From: Bacteroides ilei
Lineage (GTDB): Bacteria; Bacteroidota; Bacteroidia; Bacteroidales; Bacteroidaceae
Reading direction: 5' to 3'
NCBI RefSeq assembly: GCF_900128495.1
Contig: NZ_LT635801.1
Span: forward strand, 2,287,083 to 2,351,082
DNA length: 64,000 nt
The position numbers were made by a program, and so were the translations under genes. The notes beneath the pieces are model-generated. The model was given only the letters and a program-made list of their open reading frames with translations. It did not search any database and was not told where the DNA came from. Within the stretch, counting starts at the first letter, position 1, and every line of letters begins with the position of its first letter. Below, piece after piece: positions 37,097-46,697 of this stretch.

Positions 37097-38245
37097 ATGA
37101 AAAGAATATTATATACACTCTGTTTGGTTGCTATTGTAGTCTCCGGTTGTGGAAACCGTAGCAAGAAAGAATCTGGCAGTAAGGTGGATACTATAGTCAC
37201 AGATGCCGTAAGAACCAGAATCGCTCCCCGATATGCACAAGGCTTTGATGTAACTTATACGTCGGATGCCTGCCTGCTCGACATTCATGACCCTCAAAAG
37301 GAGAAAGGTGAATCTTTCCACTATGCCTTGGTTCCGCGTGGCAACAAGCCTTCCGATATTCCGGAGGGCTATACGGTCATAGAAACTCCTGTAAAAAGCG
37401 TCATCTGTATGACCTCACTCCAGTTATCCAACTTTATCAAGCTTGATGCTCTGGATGCCGTAGCCGGCATTACCAGTACCCGGCATCTGTTCAATGAAGA
37501 AATGAGCCGTCGGTTGGAGGAAGGGAAAGCCCATAAAATAGGGATTGAAGGGAATTTCGACAACGAAGTGATTATCGGAATCAATCCCGACATTATTCTC
37601 ATATCTCCTTACAAACGCGGGGGATATGACGCATTGAAAGAAGTGGGCATTCCCTTGATTCCACATTTGGGATACAAGGAAATGACACCACTGGCACAAG
37701 CGGAATGGATCAAATTTGTAGGCCTGTTATTGGGACAGGAGGCTAAGGCCAATGAAACATTTGCTGCTATTGAAGAGCATTACCGGAAACTGTTGAAGCT
37801 TACGGCAGATGTAAAGAAACGTCCGGTAGTGTTCAGCGGTGAACTGAGAGGAGGAAACTGGTATGCGCCGGGTGGGAAAAGTTTCCTTGCGCAACTGTTC
37901 AAGGATGCCGGAGCAGATTACTTCCTGAAAGACGATACCCGTTCGGGAGGAGTCACACTGGATTTCGAGACAGTCTACAGCCAAGCCGCCGATGCCGATT
38001 ACTGGCGTATTGTCAACAGCTATAACGGTGAATTTTCATATGAAATACTGGAAAAGGAAGACAACCGCTATACCGACTTCAAGGCTTTCCGTACCAGACA
38101 TGTCATCTACTGTAACATGCGTGAAAAACCTTTCTACGAGAGTATGCCGGTAGAACCGGAAGTGGTGCTAAGCGATCTGATCAAAGCTTTTCATCCTCAA
38201 CTATTGCCTGATTATCAACCAAAATACTATGAACTGTTAAAGTAA
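37097..38245 (+). CDS. btuF: BtuF/FecB-like substrate-binding lipoprotein
   Basis: This 382-residue lipoprotein has a class II signal peptide with Cys18 (VVSGC) and a periplasmic binding fold of the BtuF/FecB/TroA type (about 100-370), with LDAVAGITSTRH and IIGINPDIILISPYKRGG. It would hand its ligand to the permease encoded 18 nt downstream. Location beside cobalamin genes favours a corrinoid ligand, but heme or iron-siderophore binding proteins share the fold. ATG at 37097 is used instead of TTG at 37091. Confidence 0.82.
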   Translation: MKRILYTLCLVAIVVSGCGNRSKKESGSKVDTIVTDAVRTRIAPRYAQGFDVTYTSDACLLDIHDPQKEKGESFHYALVPRGNKPSDIPEGYTVIETPVKSVICMTSLQLSNFIKLDALDAVAGITSTRHLFNEEMSRRLEEGKAHKIGIEGNFDNEVIIGINPDIILISPYKRGGYDALKEVGIPLIPHLGYKEMTPLAQAEWIKFVGLLLGQEAKANETFAAIEEHYRKLLKLTADVKKRPVVFSGELRGGNWYAPGGKSFLAQLFKDAGADYFLKDDTRSGGVTLDFETVYSQAADADYWRIVNSYNGEFSYEILEKEDNRYTDFKAFRTRHVIYCNMREKPFYESMPVEPEVVLSDLIKAFHPQLLPDYQPKYYELLK

Positions 38246-38263
38246 TAAAGCAACGAAATACGC

Positions 38264-39301
38264 ATGAAACGTCCTGCCGCCTTCTATATGCTGTTGATAA
38301 CAGCTTCCATCTTCGTATTCTTTTTCCTGAACCTGATATTGGGTTCGGTCTCCATTCCGTTCCATTCCATATGGAGCATTTTGTGGGGAAGCGAAAATGA
38401 AAGCATTATCTGGCAGAACATTATCTGGAAATCACGTGTACCGCAGGCACTTACCGCCTTGGTAGCAGGAGCCGGACTTTCAGTGAGCGGCCTCCAGATG
38501 CAGACGGTTTTCCGTAATCCGTTGGCTGGACCTTCTGTGTTGGGTATCAGTTCGGGAGCCAGTCTGGGCGTCGCCTTTGTGGTATTGCTTTCAGGCAGTA
38601 TCGGAGGGGTGGCATTGAGTCAGGTAGGTATCATCGGTGAAATTGCACTGACCGTAGCTGCCATTGCCGGAGCTCTTCTGATTATGGCCTTGATTGTTTT
38701 CGTTTCACAAAAGGTGAAAGGTAACGTGACACTTCTCATCATCGGTGTAATGATAGGCTATGTAGCCAATGCCGTTATCGGTGTACTGAAATTCTTCAGC
38801 GTGGAAGAAGACATACGTGCCTATGTGATTTGGGGACTAGGCAGTTTCGCTAGGGTTTCGGGCGACCAGATGACGTTATTCATCTGCCTGATGGCGATAC
38901 TCCTTCCTCTCTCTTTCCTGCTAATCAAGACTTTGAACCTGCTCCTGCTGGGGGATGCCTACGCCCGAAACCTCGGACTGAACATCAAACGGGCACGTCT
39001 GCTGGTGATTACCTGCTCGGGAGTACTGGTGGCAATCGTGACAGCTTATTGCGGCCCGATCATTTTTCTGGGACTGGCTGTCCCTCATCTGTGCCGGGCC
39101 ATTTTCCGGACATCCGACCATCGGATTCTGATGCCTTCCTCCCTATTGGCAGGGGCTTCACTCGCCCTTCTTTGCAACCTGATAGCCCGTATGCCGGGAT
39201 TTGAAGGAGCATTGCCAGTCAATTCTGTCACTGCACTGATAGGTGCACCGGTCGTAATCTCTGTATTGTTTAATAAACGCCGTAACGATATGAACGAATG
39301 A
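38264..39301 (+). CDS. btuC: BtuC/FecD-like ABC permease
   Basis: This 345-residue permease of the FecCD family has about ten membrane segments and the signatures RVPQALTALVAGAGLSVSG, QTVFRNPLAGPSVLGISSGA and GPIIFLGLAVPHLCR (the coupling region). It forms the inner-membrane channel for corrinoid, heme or siderophore import. Its stop (39299-39301) overlaps the ATG of the ATPase gene, so the two subunits are made together. Confidence 0.92.
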   Translation: MKRPAAFYMLLITASIFVFFFLNLILGSVSIPFHSIWSILWGSENESIIWQNIIWKSRVPQALTALVAGAGLSVSGLQMQTVFRNPLAGPSVLGISSGASLGVAFVVLLSGSIGGVALSQVGIIGEIALTVAAIAGALLIMALIVFVSQKVKGNVTLLIIGVMIGYVANAVIGVLKFFSVEEDIRAYVIWGLGSFARVSGDQMTLFICLMAILLPLSFLLIKTLNLLLLGDAYARNLGLNIKRARLLVITCSGVLVAIVTAYCGPIIFLGLAVPHLCRAIFRTSDHRILMPSSLLAGASLALLCNLIARMPGFEGALPVNSVTALIGAPVVISVLFNKRRNDMNE

Positions 39302-40308
39302 TGAAACAAGATACCATACATATAAAAAAACTGACCATCGGTTATACCGGAAAGGGAAATATAAAGACGGTAGCTGAAAACATTGATGCAACCATCCATA
39401 GCGGTGAACTGACATGTCTTTTAGGTGCCAATGGTGTAGGAAAGTCTACCTTGTTGCGTACATTATCCGGCTTCCAACACCCGTTGGGAGGCGAAATCGA
39501 GATTATGGGAAAACGGCTGGAAGATTATACCGACAAGGAGCTGGCTACTGTAATTGGAGTTGTACTGACCGAAAAATGTGACTTACGGAACATGACGGTC
39601 GAAGAACTGGTAGGAATGGGAAGAAGTCCGTATACCGGTTTTTGGGGCCGGTTGGGAAAAACAGACAGACAAGTGGTAGACAAGGCCATCGGTATGGTCA
39701 AAATTGAAAACCTGCGCCACAACATGATGCACCGGCTGAGCGACGGAGAACGGCAGAAGGTAATGATAGCCAAGGCTCTGGCCCAGGAAACACCAGTCAT
39801 ATTTCTGGATGAACCGACTGCTTTTCTTGACTTTCCGAGTAAAGTGGAGATTATGCAGCTGCTGCAGCACTTGTCACGCTCCATGAACAAGACAATCTTC
39901 CTCTCAACACATGATCTGGAACTGGCCTTGCAGATTGCCGACAAGATCTGGCTCATGGACCGGCAGAAAGGTGTTACGATAGGGACTCCCGAGGATTTGT
40001 CGCTCGATGGTTATCTGAGCAGTTTCTTCATGCGCAGAGGAATCAGTTTCGATATGGAAAGCGGACTGTTCCGGATTGACAATGAATTCCGGAGGCAAAT
40101 ACGTCTCACCGGAAAAGGGAACAGATTCGCTATGGCCCGCAAAGCCTTGCAACGGAACGGTATCCATGCCGATACCGGGTGTGTATCAGACTGCTGGATT
40201 GATGCTGGCGATGAAAATTCCCGTAATTTCATTGTACATACCTCAGATAACCAGACCGTTTCCGCACATAACATAGAAGAAATGCTGCAAATTGTTTCCG
40301 ACTTGTAG
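39298..40308 (+). CDS. btuD: BtuD-like ABC transporter ATPase with C-terminal extension
   Basis: This 336-residue ATPase has Walker A GANGVGKST, a LSDGERQK signature and Walker B VIFLDEPTAFLD followed by the switch His in LSTHD. The ABC domain fills about 1-245. About 85 further residues form an extra domain not found in E. coli BtuD (249 residues); it has no motif that I recognise. It powers the BtuFC-like importer. Confidence 0.9.
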   Translation: MMKQDTIHIKKLTIGYTGKGNIKTVAENIDATIHSGELTCLLGANGVGKSTLLRTLSGFQHPLGGEIEIMGKRLEDYTDKELATVIGVVLTEKCDLRNMTVEELVGMGRSPYTGFWGRLGKTDRQVVDKAIGMVKIENLRHNMMHRLSDGERQKVMIAKALAQETPVIFLDEPTAFLDFPSKVEIMQLLQHLSRSMNKTIFLSTHDLELALQIADKIWLMDRQKGVTIGTPEDLSLDGYLSSFFMRRGISFDMESGLFRIDNEFRRQIRLTGKGNRFAMARKALQRNGIHADTGCVSDCWIDAGDENSRNFIVHTSDNQTVSAHNIEEMLQIVSDL

Positions 40309-40333
40309 CCTGGGAATCATTAATTGCTGGAAA

Positions 40334-42127
40334 TCAGATGCGGTAGGCAATATTACCTTCTTCGTCAATAAGGAATATGTTCAGCTTTCCTTCCGGCAAC
40401 AGAGAAGCGCAATGGCTCATGCAACGCTTCAGCAGCAAAGGGAAAAACAACTGTGCATCATCATCGGATAGCAGATTCCATAATTCGCGGGCCAAGGTAA
40501 TACCATCAATGACAGCTGTCGCCTGAGGGGAACAACCGGCTTCCCGAGCCAGCTGCTTCAGAAAGGCCTTATTCATCACAACCTTTTTGCTGTGTGTGTC
40601 AAGATTACCCTCGGCCAGTTTGACAGCTTTCCCCAGCATGATCCCCATTGTAACAGATGGTACTTCCAACTCTGCCGCAATTTTCAGTGTCTCTCCTATG
40701 AAATTACCATAATGGATAAACGCTTGCGGGGGAAGATCGGGATATTCACGCTTTACATACTTTTCGCTTTTCGCTCCGGAATTAATGATAATCCGTGAAG
40801 TACCTATGGCACATGCCACCTCCATCTCTCTCCGTATGGCATCGACAAACGCTTCGGAAGAAAAGGGGCGTACAATCCCCGACGTGCCGATAATGGAAAT
40901 GCCGCCTGTAATCCCTAACTTCGGATTGAATGTACGGCTGGCCAGCTTCTCTCCTCCGGTAACAGAGATCGTTACATCCAATCCCTTCGGATAAAGCTTA
41001 CTTAATTCGTCAGTCATCATCTGACGCGGAACACGGTTTATGGCAGGCTCTCCAATCTCCAGACCAAGTCCCGGAAGTGTCACCTTCCCTACTCCTTCCC
41101 CTTGCAGAAACCGGATTTTATCGGCATCCGAGAAACGGACGGTAGCGAATACAGAACATCCGTCGGTTACATCCGGATCATCACCGGCATCCTTGACAAC
41201 ACATGCCGTAGCCCAATTGTCTCCGATAACAGTGGAAGCTACCGGCAAAGTCATTTCCTCTCCATCGGGGATACAAAAGGAAACCGACTGCTGTTCTTCC
41301 CGCTGCAGCAACGCCAGCAAAGCTGCCTTGGAAGCGGCAGTAGCACAGGCTCCGGTAGTATATCCGCTACGTAGTTCATAGAATCCGGGGAGATACTGTT
41401 CTATCTTTTTCCGTAATCCGTATTCTCCTGTCACAACAATAAAGCCAGAAGGAAGTGGCGGACGTTTCACGGCAAAAACCGGTATTCCCAGTTCTTTAGC
41501 CGCTTCTACTTTCTCACTGAAACCACCCGACATACCACTTTCTTTAGTGAGGACGGCATCGGGGTGCAATTGTTCCAACAGTTTCCTCTCCGATTCACCT
41601 ACATGATAGAATACAAGCTTGCCGGCATCAAAGCCTTGTTCCTTTGTCAATGATAGAGACTCATCCCTTTCCAGGATACGGAAACGGCAATCATGCCTTT
41701 CCCAAAATGGTTTCAGCTTACCGATAGTCTGTACCCCGGTAAGCGCCAATAACCGGTCTACTCCTCTTTCCTCCAGCTTGCGGACTGCATCTTCATAATC
41801 TTCACACCATACAATATCATCAGTGCGTGGAGGATATACTCGTTCCAGACGTATAACCGGCAGGTGAAGTAACTCCCCGACTTTGGCAACCGTGGCATGA
41901 AGACGGACGGCAAAAGGATGGGCAGCATCGACCAGCAGACGGATTCCATTTTTCTGGCAGCAGGCAGTCATTTCATCTTCATCCATCCCTCCTGTAACCC
42001 GTATTCCATGACGGGACACGATTTCCTGCATTGTCCCTTTGGTAGAATAATAATAGGTCTTCCCAGCTTCATCGGCAACCTTGGCGGCTATGCGTCCTTC
42101 GGTAGTTCCCCCCAATATCAGAATCAT
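40334..42127 (-). CDS. cbiJ/cbiD: Bifunctional CbiJ-CbiD (precorrin-6A reductase / cobalt-precorrin-5B methyltransferase)
   Basis: This 597-residue protein joins two cobalamin enzymes. Residues about 1-245 are a CbiJ/CobK reductase (LILGGTTEGR start, LLVDAAHPFA, then VLTKESGMSGGFSEKV). Residues about 250-597 are CbiD (LRSGYTTGACATAASKAALL, then SVTGGEKLASRTFNPKLGITGG), which methylates C1. The combined reactions are ring reduction and C1 methylation. It is the last gene of the four-gene cbi operon, and its start overlaps the stop of cbiGF by 4 nt. It converges on btuD with 25 nt between stops. Confidence 0.93.
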   Translation of the reverse strand: MILILGGTTEGRIAAKVADEAGKTYYYSTKGTMQEIVSRHGIRVTGGMDEDEMTACCQKNGIRLLVDAAHPFAVRLHATVAKVGELLHLPVIRLERVYPPRTDDIVWCEDYEDAVRKLEERGVDRLLALTGVQTIGKLKPFWERHDCRFRILERDESLSLTKEQGFDAGKLVFYHVGESERKLLEQLHPDAVLTKESGMSGGFSEKVEAAKELGIPVFAVKRPPLPSGFIVVTGEYGLRKKIEQYLPGFYELRSGYTTGACATAASKAALLALLQREEQQSVSFCIPDGEEMTLPVASTVIGDNWATACVVKDAGDDPDVTDGCSVFATVRFSDADKIRFLQGEGVGKVTLPGLGLEIGEPAINRVPRQMMTDELSKLYPKGLDVTISVTGGEKLASRTFNPKLGITGGISIIGTSGIVRPFSSEAFVDAIRREMEVACAIGTSRIIINSGAKSEKYVKREYPDLPPQAFIHYGNFIGETLKIAAELEVPSVTMGIMLGKAVKLAEGNLDTHSKKVVMNKAFLKQLAREAGCSPQATAVIDGITLARELWNLLSDDDAQLFFPLLLKRCMSHCASLLPEGKLNIFLIDEEGNIAYRI

Positions 42128-43944
42128 TTGCGGAACAAGTGTTTGAATTCATGGGCATAGAGTCTTGACAGGCCTTGACGGTTGTCGATAGCCTCCCCTA
42201 CGACCAATAATGTTGTTAACGTCAGATTATGTTCACGGACAATCGCAGCCAGATCCTTCAACTGTCCACGATAGATTTTTTCTTCTTTCCAGGTCAGCTT
42301 GTAGCAGGCAGCAACCGGTGTTTCAGGAGGATAGGCCTGAAGCAGTTCTTCCTGTACCTGCTCTACAATGGCTGCACTCAGGTAGATGCACATGGTACTT
42401 TGCGACTGTGCCAGCTTATGAAGCTTTTCCTTCTCGGGCATGGGTGTACGGCCTTCTCCACGTGTCAGGATGATGCTCTGTACCTTTTCCGGTATAGTGA
42501 ACTGTGAACGCAAGGCAGCTGCGGCGGCCTGGAACGATGAAATCCCCGGAGTTATGTGATAGCTCATGCCATACCGGTCAAAAAATGCCATCTGTTCCTG
42601 GATGGCTCCATAGATACAGGGATCGCCTGTATGCAGCCGGACGATGAACAGACCTTTGTCATAAAACTCTTTCATCAATGCGAACTGTTCTTCCAGGTCC
42701 ATTCCGGCCGAACTTCTTACTACAGCACCTTCCTTGGCATAATATGTGAGCTCACGAGGTACCAGACTGCCGGCATAGAGAACCAGATCAGCCTTTTCCA
42801 ACATTCGTTTTCCACGGACAGAAATCAGTTCCGGATCACCGGGACCGGCTCCTACAATCTCGATATGCCCTCCCCGCATGACATCTTTATCCAAAGCTAC
42901 CGCAAAGGTAAAGTTATTGCCTTCCGACAAAAGTCCTTTCTGCTTTTCCAGTACCAGCAATCCATCCTTGGCGCTTTTCAGCGCTACGCTTTCCGCTACG
43001 CCATAAACTCCTGTCACTTCGTGTACTTTCTCCGAAGGATTCGGGACTTTAATATCCTGCAATTCTTCTGCCGTATAGATACAGAGATCAGACCCTTCCC
43101 ACCGTTTGTGAAGCACTTCCAGTAAAGGTTCATCCTTCTTCATGGCAACAGAACCTACGGAAGCTATTGCCAGCGGTGACAAGCGGTTGGCTGCCATTAT
43201 CTCTTCCATATATTGTGCTACCCCTTCCGGATTACAGTTTTTGCGGCAACCCACTCCTACATGCAATACAGCCGGACGGAAGTATAGTACAGGTATAGAA
43301 GAAATAGTATAGATATAAGGAGTGACTGCTATGACCAGAGCAGTATCCGTCAAAGGTACATCTTCAAAATGATAATATACCTTCACATGTGGGGGTAAGG
43401 TCCGTTCCAGCCAGTCGGTACCCCTATCCCTGATATCCAACAACAACGCTGTTGGACGCAGATTTACAAATCTGGCTATACATTCGTTCAGTTCCGCATG
43501 AGAAGCTTCCGTCTTCCATCCATAGTTTTTGGGAAGCATATCCAATGCCCATAGTCCCGCATTGTCACTTTGTGTGGTGATGACAGCTTCAGCCCCTAGA
43601 ATACCGGCAATCTGACGTGCCAGCTCATTGGCTCCGCCTATATGTCCGGAGAGGACCGGAATGGCAAACCTGCCACTGCTGTCAACGCACACCACAGCCG
43701 GATCGGTATGTTTGTCCCTGATACAACCGGCAATACTCCGTACGCAAATGCCCATTGCGCCGATAAAGATTACTGCCGAAAGCTCATCTGCATGTTCTTC
43801 CAGAAAACCGCTGTAGGAAGAAATGACGGAGCACCCGTCCAGTTCGTTTCTGGAATAAATTGTGGCATCTAATTCACGTTGCAGGATCTTAGCCAAAGAT
43901 AAAGCCTGTGCTGAAACCAATAGGATAGCTGTCTGTCTTTTCAT
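42124..43944 (-). CDS. cbiG/cbiF: Bifunctional CbiG-CbiF (cobalt-precorrin-5A hydrolase / precorrin-4 C11-methyltransferase)
   Basis: This 606-residue protein begins with CbiG (about 1-340; FIGAMGICVR, LSGHIGGANELAR and HVGVGCRKNC), which opens the delta-lactone of cobalt-precorrin-5A and releases acetaldehyde. Residues about 355-606 are CbiF/CobM (IVGAGPGDPELISVRG, VRLHTGDPCIYGAIQEQM, PGISSFQAAAAAL), which methylates C11. The two steps follow each other directly in the anaerobic pathway, so the fusion joins consecutive reactions. CbiG marks the route as anaerobic. The ends overlap both neighbours by 4 nt. Confidence 0.95.
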   Translation of the reverse strand: MKRQTAILLVSAQALSLAKILQRELDATIYSRNELDGCSVISSYSGFLEEHADELSAVIFIGAMGICVRSIAGCIRDKHTDPAVVCVDSSGRFAIPVLSGHIGGANELARQIAGILGAEAVITTQSDNAGLWALDMLPKNYGWKTEASHAELNECIARFVNLRPTALLLDIRDRGTDWLERTLPPHVKVYYHFEDVPLTDTALVIAVTPYIYTISSIPVLYFRPAVLHVGVGCRKNCNPEGVAQYMEEIMAANRLSPLAIASVGSVAMKKDEPLLEVLHKRWEGSDLCIYTAEELQDIKVPNPSEKVHEVTGVYGVAESVALKSAKDGLLVLEKQKGLLSEGNNFTFAVALDKDVMRGGHIEIVGAGPGDPELISVRGKRMLEKADLVLYAGSLVPRELTYYAKEGAVVRSSAGMDLEEQFALMKEFYDKGLFIVRLHTGDPCIYGAIQEQMAFFDRYGMSYHITPGISSFQAAAAALRSQFTIPEKVQSIILTRGEGRTPMPEKEKLHKLAQSQSTMCIYLSAAIVEQVQEELLQAYPPETPVAACYKLTWKEEKIYRGQLKDLAAIVREHNLTLTTLLVVGEAIDNRQGLSRLYAHEFKHLFRK

Positions 43945-45128
43945 TTCGCCTTCAATATTTCTATAGGATTATAGGTATCGACGGCCAGACGGACCGCATC
44001 GGTCACTTTTCTGCCTGTCAATCTGATACCTTCATAAAAAAGTTCTTTACTTTCCTGTGATACGGAATTGAATACGATAATTCCATCGGGCTGCAGGACC
44101 GTATCAATCTTCTGCAGTATTTCAACCAGTTTTCCTCCATGTCCTCCAATAAAGACAGCGTCAGGCCGGGTGTATCCGGAAACGTCTGTTTCCAGAAAAT
44201 CCCCGATAATGGCCCTTATACCTGGAGTCCCGAACTTCCGGGAATTCAAATCCATCAGTCCCTTCCCCTCAGGACGTTGCTCGAACGACGTCACTTCCAG
44301 TTCAGGAAACTGGAGTTTCGCTTCAATGGAAACAGAACCGGTGCAGAAGCCTATATCCCAAAACGAACGACGGTTACGGAGGTCGAGCATACTCAACGAA
44401 AGCAAGCGGACCGGCATCTTGGTAATCATCCGGGGTCGTCCGTCCAAAAGATGGAACTCACTTTCCGGAATGCCGAAAGGACGTGGACGAACCGATGTAC
44501 GTTCCAATATCAGGCAATTCGGAAAAACAGGATCCCCCCCGACAGCTGCCTCCAGAGACAATGTACGTACCCTCTCCCTTTTCTCATTACCGAGTGCTTC
44601 CCCTATGGTCATCCGGTAATTGCTGTAGCCATAATCCAGCATCCGTGAAGCGATAGCAGCCGGGGTCTTCGTCCTGTCGGTCAATACACCGATCAGCTTT
44701 TCTCCCCGTATCAAAGCTGAGTCGAATTCCTTCCACGGACGTCCGGTCAACGATACCGCACGCATATCCTGATAAGGTAACAACATGCGGTGAGCCAGCA
44801 TCTGTAACGAATTGAATGAAGGATACAGACGGATGTCACTTCCGGGAAGTTCTCTCTTTATAGTATTGGCAAAGCCGAAAAACAATGGGTCTCCCGAAGC
44901 AAAAACCACAATTTCCCGATATGGTGCATAACGGGCAAACACATCACTTAACGGAACTGTAATATCAATCCATACCGTCCCTTCCGGAAGGTAAGGCTTC
45001 ACCAGTTCATGATGCCGTCGTCCACCTGAAAAAACGGTTCCTTCCGCTATAACCTTCTGTGTGGCAGGAGGAAGATACAGATCATTGCAGTCGCTGATTC
45101 CGATAATATGAAAAATCTGTTCAGACAT
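43941..45128 (-). CDS. cbiE/cbiT: Bifunctional CbiE-CbiT (C5/C15 methyltransferase and C12 decarboxylase)
   Basis: This 395-residue protein combines CbiE (about 1-200; VFSGGRRHHELVKP and VFASGDPLFFGFANTI, the SAM-binding fold of corrin methyltransferases) with CbiT (about 205-395; FWDIGFCTGSVSIEAKLQFP, a class I SAM-methyltransferase site). Together they methylate C5 and C15 and remove the C12 acetate as CO2. The same two-domain order is known as CobL. The protein start overlaps the end of cbiHC by 8 nt. Confidence 0.93.
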   Translation of the reverse strand: MSEQIFHIIGISDCNDLYLPPATQKVIAEGTVFSGGRRHHELVKPYLPEGTVWIDITVPLSDVFARYAPYREIVVFASGDPLFFGFANTIKRELPGSDIRLYPSFNSLQMLAHRMLLPYQDMRAVSLTGRPWKEFDSALIRGEKLIGVLTDRTKTPAAIASRMLDYGYSNYRMTIGEALGNEKRERVRTLSLEAAVGGDPVFPNCLILERTSVRPRPFGIPESEFHLLDGRPRMITKMPVRLLSLSMLDLRNRRSFWDIGFCTGSVSIEAKLQFPELEVTSFEQRPEGKGLMDLNSRKFGTPGIRAIIGDFLETDVSGYTRPDAVFIGGHGGKLVEILQKIDTVLQPDGIIVFNSVSQESKELFYEGIRLTGRKVTDAVRLAVDTYNPIEILKAK

Positions 45129-46527
45129 CTCTCCCTGGTTTTAGCTGTTCGGCATCATCGAAAGTCAGGATAGCGTTTACCAGCGTAGCAGCCAGATTAC
45201 TACCCCCTTTCCGTCCTTCCACAATCAGTTTGGGGATGGATGTAAAGGTCTTTACCATGTATTTGCTTTCACAAACATGTACAAAGCCTACGGGAGCCGC
45301 CACTATACCGCAAGGGGTAGCTTTCCCTTTACGTATCAGGTCACACAGTTCCATTAAAGCGGTAGGTGCATTTCCGAATACGAAAAGCGCATCCGGATGT
45401 TCTGCTACAGCCATCCGTATTCCGGCCTGTGTACGGGTAATTCCCTGTTCCTTGGCCAATACCACGGTGCGTTCATCGCCCAAATAACATTTGACGGTCA
45501 GTCCCATCCGTTCCAAAGCTCCTTTGCGAATACCCGAAGCAGCCATCGTGACATCGGTCACAATGGTACGGACCTTGCCTCTGCTCAATATTTCATGCAG
45601 TGTTTCAACCGCACAGTCATCTACCTGCAACAGATTTTCCATTTCAAAGTCGGCTGTAGTATGGATGGCATGAAGCATGGCCCATTTCTTTCCTAACGGC
45701 AGATCCTTTACCTTCAGTTCCTTCTCGATGGTACGGAAACTGTTTATCATGATTTCCTGTCCCACTCCTGTGGCTCCACGTACCTTTTCACGGTAATAGC
45801 CGCGCGGTGTGATGAATTTGCCGTCACTGCAATACGACTGTGAATTACCGATCAGAACAACCGTAAACATATCCACATCTTCCGGATTGAAAGCCGATAA
45901 GGTAGTCAACTGTACAGACTGTCCTTCTCTTCCGGCCTGACGTACAAAGCCTACCGGAGTATCACCTGAGCGTTCTTGCATGAAGATTTCTTTCAGACGG
46001 TACAGTTGCCAATAACGTCCTTCACTTTTCGGGTTATAGACAGCAGTCACGAAATCGGCCATTGCCGCAGCCTTGATGCGTTTCTCGATCTTTTCCCACG
46101 GTGTCATCAGATCAGAAAGGGAAATCACACAGAAATCATGGCCGACAGGTGCACCCAGCAAGGAAGCCGCCTTCTGGAAAGCGCTGATTCCCGGCAACAC
46201 TTCGATTTCTACATTGCTGCCTCGTTCACGTTTCATTTCATAAACCAACGGAGCCATTCCATAGATACCGGCATCACCCGAACTGATGACACAGACACTT
46301 TTACCCTGCTCCGCCAGTTCGAATGCCTGGACAGCCCGTTCCTTTTCACGTTTCATACCTGTATCGATACATTCCGTACCTTCCGGCAGGTAAGGCCGGA
46401 CATATTGGAAATAATACTTATAGCCGATAATGACATCGCAGCTTTTTACAGCCTGCACCACAGCAGGAGTGATATCTTCGGGCGAACCGGGACCGATACC
46501 CGCCACGATTATTCTGGAATTGTTCAT
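45121..46527 (-). CDS. cbiH/cbiC: Bifunctional CbiH-CbiC (precorrin-3B C17-methyltransferase / precorrin-8X methylmutase)
   Basis: This 468-residue protein starts with CbiH/CobJ (about 1-245; VAGIGPGSPEDITP, VISSGDAGIYGMA, LPGISAFQKAASLLG), which methylates C17 and contracts the ring. Residues about 255-468 are CbiC/CobH (HAIHTTADFEMENLL with the catalytic His, TDVTMAASGIRKGAL, and IVAAPVGFVHVCESK), which moves the methyl group from C11 to C12. It is the first gene of the cbi operon. The two reactions are not adjacent in the pathway, in contrast to CbiGF. Confidence 0.94.
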   Translation of the reverse strand: MNNSRIIVAGIGPGSPEDITPAVVQAVKSCDVIIGYKYYFQYVRPYLPEGTECIDTGMKREKERAVQAFELAEQGKSVCVISSGDAGIYGMAPLVYEMKRERGSNVEIEVLPGISAFQKAASLLGAPVGHDFCVISLSDLMTPWEKIEKRIKAAAMADFVTAVYNPKSEGRYWQLYRLKEIFMQERSGDTPVGFVRQAGREGQSVQLTTLSAFNPEDVDMFTVVLIGNSQSYCSDGKFITPRGYYREKVRGATGVGQEIMINSFRTIEKELKVKDLPLGKKWAMLHAIHTTADFEMENLLQVDDCAVETLHEILSRGKVRTIVTDVTMAASGIRKGALERMGLTVKCYLGDERTVVLAKEQGITRTQAGIRMAVAEHPDALFVFGNAPTALMELCDLIRKGKATPCGIVAAPVGFVHVCESKYMVKTFTSIPKLIVEGRKGGSNLAATLVNAILTFDDAEQLKPGRDV

Positions 46528-46561
46528 TTCTTTACGTTTCTGGATAAAGTTTTATATCTGA

Positions 46562-46569
46562 CAAAATTA
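46562..46569 (-). promoter_or_regulatory. Promoter -7 box of the cbi operon
   Basis: Plus-strand CAAAATTA reads TAATTTTG on the minus strand, an exact TAnnTTTG match, 35 bp from the cbiHC start. The spacer shows no B12 box. Confidence 0.5.
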
Positions 46570-46603
46570 ATAAAATTAACGGAGTGGTAGAAATTTCTAT
46601 AAG

Positions 46604-46633
46604 AAAAGCATCGGACTCCCGGCCGATGCTTTT
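46604..46633 (-). terminator. Terminator after the DUF4374 gene
   Basis: AAAAGCATCGG (46604-46614) pairs with CCGATGCTTTT (46623-46633) over an 8-nt loop; the minus-strand side ends in TTTTCTT. It separates the btuB unit from the cbi operon. Confidence 0.85.
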
Positions 46634-46697
46634 CCTAGTCTCCGGTAGAGACATCTATTAACTACCGGAATTACAGATTCAGAGAGAAAAAGAGATG

